Of a stretch of 64,000 nt of DNA, positions 29,742 to 37,679 are shown in pieces (position 1 is the stretch's first letter; every line of letters begins with the position of its first letter). The notes beneath the pieces are model-generated. The model was not told the DNA's origin and ran no database searches. It was given only the letters and a program-made list of their open reading frames with translations. This stretch comes from CAVUAN01 sp963739435 (GTDB taxonomy: Bacteria; Acidobacteriota; Thermoanaerobaculia; UBA5066; Gp7-AA6): NCBI GenBank assembly GCA_963739435.1, contig CAVUAN010000005.1:1-64000 (forward strand). The letters run 5' to 3'. Position numbers and translations under genes: made by a program.

Positions 29742-32497
29742 CTATGGACACACGAAAGCCCCCGTGTCCTGGATCGGCTCGAAGGGAATTCCATCGGGAT
29801 TGATGTAGGTCTTGACGGCACCGGTCTGCGTGTCGGTCACCGTCAGGATAACGTTGATGTTGGTCAACCCGCCGGCAAAGGTCCAGTAGCGGGAATTCAA
29901 CCCGCAGCCGTCCAGGACCTTGACCACCAAATCCACGTTGCTCGGGCTGAAGAACCAGAAGGCGCCGGTGTTGCCGGTCAGGTTGATCACCTCGGCCAGG
30001 CCCAGGCCGGTAAAGCCAAAGTCGGGATCGGTAAATCCCCCCTCGGCGCGAACCTGGTAGCGGGAGTTGCTCAGGCAAAGCGTCCAACGGTCGGCGACAC
30101 ACGGCTGGGTTGCGCGCGCGTCGACTGACTCTGAAACGCTTGGCGGGAGAAGCGAACCGGCAGCAGAACGGTCGTACGGCCGAACTCCACCCGTCGAGCC
30201 GGCGGCACAGGTCGCGAAGGTCGTGGTGTCCTCGATCGGCCGGAACGGCGTGCCCGGAGGGCTCGAGTAGGTCTTCACGGTCCCGGTCAGACTGTCGGTC
30301 ACGGTCATGACGACACCGACGTTGGTCAGTCCGCCGGCGAAGATCCAGAAGCTCCCGTTAGAGCTGCAGCCGTTCAAGACCTTGACCGCCACTTCCACGT
30401 TGTCGGGGTCGAAGAACGTGAAATAGCCCGTGTCGCCTCCCGCCAGGGAGACCGCGTGCCCGGAGCCGCTCTGGCCAGCCGCCGTGGTCCACCACGTCGT
30501 CACCTTGAAGCGGCCGCCGCTCAGGCAGAGAGTCGTCGGGCCGGGAAGACACGGCTCGATGTCCAGGTAGTCGTGAACCTCGTAGACTCCGCCGCCCGTC
30601 CCGGCATACAGCCTCGACGTCGACGGGTCGACGGCCAGGGCGTGGACAGTCAGATTGCCGAGGCCGGCGTTGAATGCCGTCCACGTGCTGCCAGCGTCGG
30701 TGCTCTTGAAGACACCGCCGCCTCTCGTCCCGGCGTAGAGCGTGGCCGTGTTCGTCCGATCGACGGCCAGGGCCTGGACATCCATGTTGGCCAGCCCGAA
30801 GTTGACGGCCGTCCAGCTCTCCCCGCCGTTGGTGCTCTTGAAGATGCCGGCGCCCACCGTGCCCGCGTAGAGCGTGGCCGGCGTCAAAGGATCGATGGCC
30901 AGGGCAAAGACGTCGCGGCTGAACAGGCTCTGCGTCCAGTGCGCCCCGCCGTCGGTGCTCTTGTAGACGCCGGGGGAACCAGATGAGGCGGCGCCGGCGT
31001 AGAGTGTGGCCGGTGTTGAAGGATCGATGGCCAGGGCCTGGACACCGAAACTGTTCAGGCCGGCGCTCATGGGCGTCCAGCTCACCCCGCCGTTGGTGCT
31101 CTTGAAGATGCCGATGTCGCCAACTGTGCCGGCGTAGAGGGTGGCCGGCGCTCGAAGGATCGATGGCCAGGGCAACGACGTCGGCGTTGGAGAGGCTCGG
31201 CGTCCAGTTTGCGCCGCCGTCGGTGCTCAGGTAGACGCCCGGGTAGCTATAGAAGTAGTCATAGGCGGCGACGCCGGCGTAGAGCCTGCCCGGAGTGGAA
31301 GGATCAATGGCCAGGGCAAAGACGCGGTCGTACAGCGACTTGACGGCCGTCCAGCTATCCCCGGCGTTGGTGCTCTTGAATGGGCCGAGTTGCGGCGTGC
31401 CAGCGTAGAGCGTGGCCGGGGCTCCAGGGTCAATGGCCAGGGCCTCGACATCGAAGCTGGTCAGGCCGGTGTTGGTGGTCGACCAGCTCCCCCCGCCGTT
31501 AGTGCTCTTGAAGACGCCTCCGAGAAACGTGCCAGCGTAGAGCGTCGGCCGGCGCCGAAGGATCGACGGCCAGGGTCTGGACAAGTGCGTCGGTCAGACC
31601 AGCGCCAGTGACCGTCCAGCTTCCCCCGCCATTGCTGCTCTTGAAGACGCCGATGCCAAACGACCCTGCATAGAGCGTGGCCGGGGCCGAAGGATCAATG
31701 GCCAGTGCCTGGACAACGGTGTTTGCCAGGCCGGTGTTGATGGTGCTCCAACTGCCTCCGCCGTCGAGGGTCTTGAAGACGCCGTCAGACGTGCCGGCGT
31801 AGAGCGTGGCCGACGTCGAAGGATCAACGACCAGGACTCGAACGATAGGTACTCGTCAGGCCGGTGTTGACGGCCGTCCAGCTCTTGACCGCCGTTGATG
31901 CTCTTGAAGACACCGCCAGCGTACGTGCCCGCGTAGAGCGTGGCCGACGCCGAAGGATCAATGGCCAGGGCAAGGACCTCCGTGTTGGTCAGGCCGGCGT
32001 TGATGGCGCTCCAATTGCCTCCGCCGTTGGTGCTCTTGAAGACGCCTCCGGTGAACGTGCCGGCGTAGAGCGTGGCCGGAGCCAAAGGGTCAACGGCCAG
32101 GGCCTAGACAGAGATGTTGGTCAGGCCGGTGTTGATGGCCGTCCAGCTCTCCCCGCCGTTGGTGCTCTTGAACACACCGCCGTTCGTACCGGCGTAGATC
32201 GTGGTCGTCGCCGAAGGATCAAAGGCCAGCGCAAGGACATAGGGATTGGTCAGGCCGGAGTTGATGGCCGTCCAGCTCCCTCCGCCATTGGTGCTCTTGA
32301 AGACGCCGCTGCTCCCACGTGCCGGCATAGAGCGTGGCCGGGTTGCGGGATCGATAGCCAGCGACCCGAATGTCTCCCCCCTCCGGTCCGTTGGTCGTCC
32401 AGACGTTGACGCCGGCCGACGCGACGCCGGCGAGGCCCGGGCCGAGAAGGCCGAGGATCCCGAGAAGCTGGAAGAGACTCTTTCTTGAATATCGCAT
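29742..32497 (-). CDS. Secreted 14-unit Asp-box propeller with two C-terminal domains (frameshifted, one nonsense codon)
   Basis: Starts at ATG 32497 after a strong GAGGAGG ribosome site; signal peptide SLFQLLGILGLLGPGLAGVA. Then come 14 units of about 41 aa with consensus ALAIDPSxPATLYAGT and GVFKSTNGGxSWTAVNSGL, whose S-x-N-G-G-x-S-W is an Asp-box; 14 units suit two seven-bladed propellers. The C-terminus carries two ~110-aa domains (VEVAVKVLNGCSSNGSFWIF and VDLVVKVLDGCGLNSRYWTF) and ends at 29742. Several one-base shifts occur (about 32375, 32310, 31870, 31600, 31150). An in-frame TAG at 32104-32106 replaces the CAG found at that repeat position elsewhere. A near-twin lies 13 bases upstream. 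Confidence 0.75.
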
Positions 32498-32509
32498 CTG
32501 GGGCCTCCT

Positions 32510-35272
32510 CTACGGACAGGTTGCGAAGGCATTGGTGTCCTGGATCGGCTCGAAGGGAGTTCCCTCCGGATTGATGTAGGTCTTGACGGCGCCGGTCTGC
32601 GTGTCGGTCACCGTCAGGATGACGTTGACGTTCGTCAAGCCGCCCGCAAACGTCCAGTAGCGGGAATTCAACCCGCAGCCGTTCAAGACCTTGACCACCA
32701 ACCTCGACGTTGCTCGGGAAAAAGAACCAGAAGGCTCCGGTGTCGCCGGTGAGGTTGATTACCTGCCCCGCTCCACTGTTACCGTCATCTGTCAACCACT
32801 GCGCCCGGACCTGGTAGCGGGAGTTGCTCAAGCAGAGCGTCGTCGCGTCGGCGACACACGGCCCGGTTGCGCCGGCGTTGAACGACTCTGAAACGCTTGG
32901 CGGGAGAAGCGAACCCGCAACAGAGCCGTCGTACGGTCGGACTCCTGCCGTCGAACCGGCGGCACAGGTCGCAAACGTGGTGATGTCCTCGATCGGTCGG
33001 AACGGCGTGCCTTGAGGGTTCGAGTAGGTCTTCACGGTCCCGGTCAGACTGTCGGTCACGGTCATGACCACACCGACGTTGGTCAGTCCGCCGGCGAAGA
33101 TCCAGAAGCTCCCGCTGGAGTCGCAGCCATTCAAGACCTTGACCGCCACCTCCACGTTGCCGGTGTCGAAGAAGGAGAAATAGCCCGTGTCGCCTCCCGC
33201 CAGAGTGACCGCCTGCCCGGAGCCGCTCTGGCCAGACGGGGTCGTCCACTGCGTCGTCACCTTGAAGCGTCCGCCGCTCAGGCAGAGAGTCGTCGGGCCG
33301 GGCAGACAGGGCTCGATGTAGTCGTCAACTTCGTTGACGCCGCCGCCGCCCGTGCCGGCGTATAGCCTCGACGTCGATGGGTCGATTGCCAGGGCGTGGA
33401 CAGTCAGATTGCTGAGGCCCGCGTTGATAGGCGCCCAGCTTCCACCCGCGTCCGTGCTCTTGAAGACCCCGCCAGAGTACGTACCCGCGTAGAGCGTGGC
33501 CGGGTTCGTGGGATCGATGGCCAGGGCCTGGACATCCGTGTCGGTCAGGCCCGAGTTGACGGCCGTCCAGCTTTGACCGCCATTGCTGCTCTTGAAGACG
33601 CCGCTGTTGGACGTGCCCGCGTAAAGCGTGGCCGGTGTCGAAGGATGTATCGCCAGGCAAAGGACACCGTTGTCTGTCAGGCCGACATCGACGTGACTCC
33701 AGCTCTCGCCGCCATTGGTGCTCTTGACGAGGCCGGTGCCCCCCGCGTAGAGGGGTGTGCGTCGAAGGATCAACGGCCAGGACAGAAGCGTCGAAGTCGT
33801 TCAGGCTCGCCGTCCAGCTAGCCCCGCCGTCGGTGCTCTTGAAGACGGTAGCGGTGGAAGAGTCCTCTGGGGAATAAGCAATGGCGCCGGCGTAGATATT
33901 GGACCGAGCCGAAGGATCTATTACCAGCGCAGTAACGTAAAGGCTGTTGGTCAGGCCGCCGACGGCCGTCCAGCTTTGACCCCCGTTGCTGCTCTTGAAA
34001 CCGCCGCCCTGGGTGCCCGCATAGAGTGTGTCCGGACTCGAAGGATCGATAGCCAGTGCAAAGACATCCGCGTAGGTCTGGCCGGAGTTGAGGCTCAGGC
34101 CGGAGCTGACGGGCGTCCAGCTTTGACCGCCGTTGGTGCTCTTGAAGGCGCCGTTGTGGTACGTGCCTGCGTACAGCGTGGCCGGAGCTGAAGGATCCAT
34201 GGCCAGGCTACGGATATCCGCATAGTTCATGCCGGAGCTGAGGGGCGTCCAGCTTTGGCTGCCGTTGGTGCTCTTGAAGACTCCGCCGCTGCCCGTGCCC
34301 GCATACAGCGTGGCCGGAGCTGTCAGATCGACCGCCAGGGCATAGACAACCGTGCTGCTCAGGCCAGAGTCGACGGGTGTCCAGCTCTGACCGCCGTTGA
34401 TGCTCTTGAAGACGCCGACGCCGTACGTGCCCGCGTAGAGCGCGGCCGGGGCCGAAGGATCAACGGCCAGGGCACGGATATCCGAGTCGGGCAGGCCGGC
34501 GGCGGGCGTCCAGCTTTGACCGCCGTTGATGCTCTTGAAGACTCCGCCGTTGGGCATGCCCGCATAGAGCGTGGCCGGAGCCGAAGGATCAATCGCCAGG
34601 GAATAGACCACACCGGAAGGAGCCAGGCCGGAGCTGACGGCCGTCCAACTTTGACCGCCGTTGATGCTCTTGAAGACGCCGCCGTCAAAGCCTGTGCCCG
34701 CGTAGAGCGTGGCCGGAGTCGATGGATCGATGGCCAGGGCAAAAACCGGCAGATTGCTGAGGCCGATGTGCGTCCAGCTTCCGCCTGCGTCCGTGCTCTT
34801 GAAGAGGCCGCCGCCAAAGTATGTGCCCGCGTAGAGCGTGGCCGGTGTCGAGGGGTCGATCGCCAGCGCATAGACAGAGGTGCTGGTCAGGCCGGAGTTG
34901 ACGGCCGTCCAGCTTTGACCGCCGTTGATGCTCTTGAAGACGCCGCCGTCAAAGGTGCCCGCGTAGAGCGTGCCCGGAGCCGAAGGGTCGATGGCCAGGG
35001 CAGAGACAGAAGTGTTGGTCAGGCCGGAGTTGACGGCCGTCCAGCTTTGACCGCCGTTGATGCTCTTGAAGACACCGCCGCCGATGGTGCCCGCGTAGAG
35101 CGTGGCCGGATCCGATGGATCAATCGCCAGCGAATAGACAACTCCCACCTGCCGGCCCATTGGTCGTCCACGTGTGGACGCCGGCCGAGACTGCCGAGGC
35201 GCTAAAGGCCAGGCCGACGAGGCTGACGAGGAGACGGAGAAGCCTGATGCGGTTGGGTGTTGCGTCCCCCAT
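32510..35272 (-). CDS. Secreted 14-unit Asp-box propeller with two C-terminal domains, paralogue (frameshifted)
   Basis: Starts at ATG 35272 (MGDATPNRIRLLRLLVSLVG, signal peptide ending near SASAVSAG). A one-base shift near 35155 leads into a long frame with repeats such as ALAIDPSTPATLYAGTYFGG and GVFKSINGGQSWTAVNSGL. I count 14 units in all. Further +1 shifts near 33755 and 32700. The C-terminal pair of ~110-aa domains (VEVAVKVLNGCDSSGSFWIF, then VVKVLNGCGLNSRYWTFAGG) is very similar to that of the downstream paralogue, and the gene ends PFEPIQDTNAFATCP. It lies upstream of its twin in the same transcript. Its first codons and promoter match those upstream of the haloperoxidase gene. Confidence 0.77.
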
Positions 35273-35405
35273 GGTTTCCCCCTTGCGTGATAGTCAGGAT
35301 GTCGACGCAACGTCCGGGAAGTCGTTGGAGAAACACTAGGAATTTCCTAGGTTTTTCCTGGAGCGCTGATGCGGGTTCGATTCGGGGAGTGCATGCTCGA
35401 CTGGG
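35218..35405. repeat. duplicated divergent-promoter module, copy A
   Basis: About 188 bases that align, with few gaps, to 36850-37034. The copy covers the first codons of the propeller gene (minus strand), the intergenic region, and the first codons of a regulator gene (plus strand). The best conserved core is ACGTCCGGGAAGTCGTTGG, at 35310-35328 here and 36939-36957 in copy B, identical in both. Confidence 0.85.
35336..35350. promoter_or_regulatory. palindromic operator candidate
   Basis: CTAGGAATTTCCTAG is a perfect inverted repeat with a one-base centre, inside copy A of the duplicated promoter. The matching site in copy B (36965-36979, CTAGAAAGTTCTTGG) is a degenerate version at the same offset. 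A dimeric DNA-binding protein, perhaps the adjacent winged-helix/FHA regulator, is the obvious candidate to bind; untested. Confidence 0.4.
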
Positions 35406-35434
35406 GGCAGGCGGCAACCGCGAAATCGTCGTGA
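35369..35434 (+). pseudogene. truncated copy of the winged-helix regulator start
   Basis: A 21-codon remnant, MRVRFGECMLDWGQAATAKS, whose first eleven residues match the start of the regulator at 36995 (MRVQFGECVLD). Homology stops at about 35402 and a TGA follows at 35432. It is the plus-strand edge of the duplicated module and shows the direction in which the duplication was cut. Confidence 0.75.
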
Positions 35435-35512
35435 ACCCCGGCGACGGATACAAGTGTCCAAGCACTTCGATGTCGCCGGGATCCACGGTCACGCCCGATC
35501 ATCAGTTCGCGA

Positions 35513-36778
35513 CTACTCGGGAGAATCCGCTTTTCTCAGATTGTGCTTGTACACGTCAGTCCCGACTTCGCGTCCGAGTCGACTGCCGGCCACCTGGTCG
35601 AATCGGAAATGGATGCCGCCGTACACCCGCGCGTCATCGATGTCGTCACAGATCTGGTCGAACGTCGTGTATGTGAACTGCAGGTTTGCGACGGAGGCAT
35701 TGTTCGGATTGGCCACAGTGATGGAGTGACCGCCCTCGCCATAGAGACGACGCAGGACTTCCGCCGCGCCGTTGCTTCCGCTCGCGTGGTTCGACGGATA
35801 GCTCGGGAAGCACGGCGTGCTGATGAAAGGTACGTACGTCGGGTCGGGCTCCGTTTTCTGGTTTCCGTAGTCCTCGAGGAATCGAATCGCGTTCTCGGGA
35901 CGCCAGAAGTTGTAATGGTATTTTGCTGAAAACGACGCAACGAGGCTGTCGTTCGTCGCCATGTTGAGGAGAGCCAGCGCTCGCGCGTTCTCGGACATCG
36001 ACCGGTGCTGGGCTTCGGCCACCTGCCTTGCCGTCAGGTTGAAGACCAGCGTCGGCGACGAGGCCTGGTAGAACCGCGCGACGTCGCTGCGATCCTGCGG
36101 CCGCTCGGAGCTGTTGAGGCTGCCCACCCGCTTGACTTCGTTGTAGTCCTTCGTGAATCTATTGCTCGTCAGCTCCGGCGGGAGAGCCGGACGAAACGCC
36201 ACGACGTCAGGCACGCCGAACGGTGTGACGTCCTTCCACTGATAGAAGGAGCCCCCGGTCGCCGTCGCCGCGCAGCCTGGCGGCATTGTCAGCTGCCAAA
36301 CGCCCGGCGCCGGGGGGCCTACCGGAGAGACGGTCGGCGGACTCGACCCGTCGTTCTGCCGGCTGCTGATCAGCGCGGCAGCCGCTGCTTCGCCGGTCAG
36401 GATGCCGTCGCTCTTCGGCGATCCATTCGGTATCCCCGCCAGCGAGTTGGCATAGGCCAGATCGATGTCCGGCGCCAACGGGAAGTACGTCTTCAGCACG
36501 CGGTACGCCGCTGTCGCCGCCGCAGCCTCGGGTGATGCGCCCGGTGGGGCCGCGATGCCGATGTAGGGTTGGTAATCGCCGGTGATGGCGTTGACCGCTT
36601 CGAAGACGGCGAGCTGGACGATCGACGCAATGCGCGCCTGCGCAAACGGACTCTGCCCCTGGCCGACGAGCGTCTTGACGGTCAGCTCGTTCCAGGTCAG
36701 GACGACGTCGGCTCGCGCGGCCGTCGCCGTGGTCATAATGGCCAGCGCAACGAGAGCAGCACGGATTCTGATCACCAT
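35513..36778 (-). CDS. Vanadium-dependent haloperoxidase / PAP2-family secreted enzyme
   Basis: About 421 aa from ATG 36778, chosen for its ribosome site (GTGAGGA 6 bases upstream) and signal peptide (AALVALAIMTTATAARA). The C-terminal half has the vanadate/phosphate site of the vanadium chloroperoxidase-PAP2 superfamily: KYHYNFWRPENAIRF, CFPSYPSNHASGSNGAAEVL and ARVYGGIHFRFDQVAG, with the Lys, Arg, His-Ser-Gly and Arg-His residues expected for oxyanion binding. The family either oxidises halides with peroxide or hydrolyses phosphate esters; sequence alone cannot decide. An in-frame ATG at 36904 would add a 42-residue leader resembling the start of the upstream propeller gene. Confidence 0.85.
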   Translation of the reverse strand: MVIRIRAALVALAIMTTATAARADVVLTWNELTVKTLVGQGQSPFAQARIASIVQLAVFEAVNAITGDYQPYIGIAAPPGASPEAAAATAAYRVLKTYFPLAPDIDLAYANSLAGIPNGSPKSDGILTGEAAAAALISSRQNDGSSPPTVSPVGPPAPGVWQLTMPPGCAATATGGSFYQWKDVTPFGVPDVVAFRPALPPELTSNRFTKDYNEVKRVGSLNSSERPQDRSDVARFYQASSPTLVFNLTARQVAEAQHRSMSENARALALLNMATNDSLVASFSAKYHYNFWRPENAIRFLEDYGNQKTEPDPTYVPFISTPCFPSYPSNHASGSNGAAEVLRRLYGEGGHSITVANPNNASVANLQFTYTTFDQICDDIDDARVYGGIHFRFDQVAGSRLGREVGTDVYKHNLRKADSPE

Positions 36779-36849
36779 ACGGATCCTCACTTTCCTTTTT
36801 TGAGAGCCCCGATTCACCTTGCGAAAGGCGATAGGCGGCGAGCGATTCG

Positions 36850-37034
36850 TCGGGGCGACGAAGGCAAGGAGACGGCGGATGCGGTTGTCTGTGGCGTTCT
36901 TCATGGTTTCCCTCTTGCGGGATAATCAGAACGCTGCGACGTCCGGGAAGTCGTTGGCGAAAAACTAGAAAGTTCTTGGGTTTCCCTGAAAGCGATGATG
37001 CGAGTTCAATTCGGTGAGTGCGTGCTCGACTCAG
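36850..37034. repeat. duplicated divergent-promoter module, copy B
   Basis: Partner of 35218-35405. On the minus side it encodes MKNATDNRIRRLLAF (compare MGDATPNRIRLLRLL in copy A); on the plus side it contains the intact regulator start. Because the regulator is complete here, copy B is probably the source and copy A the derived one, or both descend from a larger duplication. Confidence 0.85.
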
Positions 37035-37648
37035 ATACGCGGCAGCTCTTTGTCCGAGGCGAGGCCGTTCATCTCTCGCCCAAGGCCTTTCAGTTTCTGG
37101 AGCTGCTCCTGGAGAGCCGCCCCAAGGCCCTTTCCAAGAGCGAGATCCACGAGCGCCTCTGGCCCGGGACGTTCGTTTCGGACGGCACACTCGCGAGCCT
37201 GCTCGTCGAGGTCCGGTCGGCCACCGGAGACAGCGCTCGAGAATCCCGATTCGTGCGGACCGTTCACCGCTTTGGCTACGCTTTTAGCGGAGGCGCGGAA
37301 GAACTTCGGGAAAGCGTCTCCGCCGTGGGGAAGTCGATCTACAGGCTCATCTGGGGAACTCGCGAAATCGCACTCCGCCCGGGCGAGAACCTTTTTGGAC
37401 GCGATGATGATGCCATCGTCTGGATCGACGATCCTCTCGTGTCGCGCCGGCATGCGCGAATCGTGATCGACGAGACGGGGGCGGTCCTGGAAGATCTCGG
37501 CAGCAAGAACGGGACGTACCTGCGCGGGAAAAGAATCGAAGCCCCCACGAAGCTCGCCGACGAAGACCAGCTGTCGATCGGGCCGGCCTCCATGGCCTTT
37601 CGCGTCTTCAAGCAGAACGTCTCGACGGCCACAGCGGTCGAAAAATAG
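36995..37648 (+). CDS. Winged-helix DNA-binding regulator with FHA domain
   Basis: A 217-aa cytoplasmic protein. Residues ~1-105 are an OmpR/ToxR-type winged helix (FGECVLDSDTRQLFVRGEAV, LSKSEIHERLWPGTFVSDGT, FVRTVHRFGYAFSG). Residues ~125-205 are an FHA domain with the phosphothreonine-binding residues: GENLFGRDDD, LVSRRHARI and LEDLGSKNGTYLRG. FHA domains bind phosphothreonine peptides, so the activity is likely set by a Ser/Thr kinase. One such kinase gene converges on it, 31 bases away. The divergent promoter it shares with the haloperoxidase gene is duplicated in front of the propeller genes, suggesting these are its targets. Start either of two adjacent ATGs. Confidence 0.9.
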   Translation: MMRVQFGECVLDSDTRQLFVRGEAVHLSPKAFQFLELLLESRPKALSKSEIHERLWPGTFVSDGTLASLLVEVRSATGDSARESRFVRTVHRFGYAFSGGAEELRESVSAVGKSIYRLIWGTREIALRPGENLFGRDDDAIVWIDDPLVSRRHARIVIDETGAVLEDLGSKNGTYLRGKRIEAPTKLADEDQLSIGPASMAFRVFKQNVSTATAVEK

Positions 37649-37679
37649 CGATTCGGCGACGCGGAAGCTGCCCAGGCAC

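Noticed and set aside
29742..35272. Regular ~123-base repeats that could suggest a CRISPR or satellite array
   Set aside because: The repeats are in frame, encode Asp-box units and lack constant repeat/unique spacer structure; no cas genes are present.
36780..36904. A separate small gene upstream of the haloperoxidase
   Set aside because: It is in frame with the haloperoxidase and has no stop, so it is at most an alternative N-terminus derived from the duplicated module.
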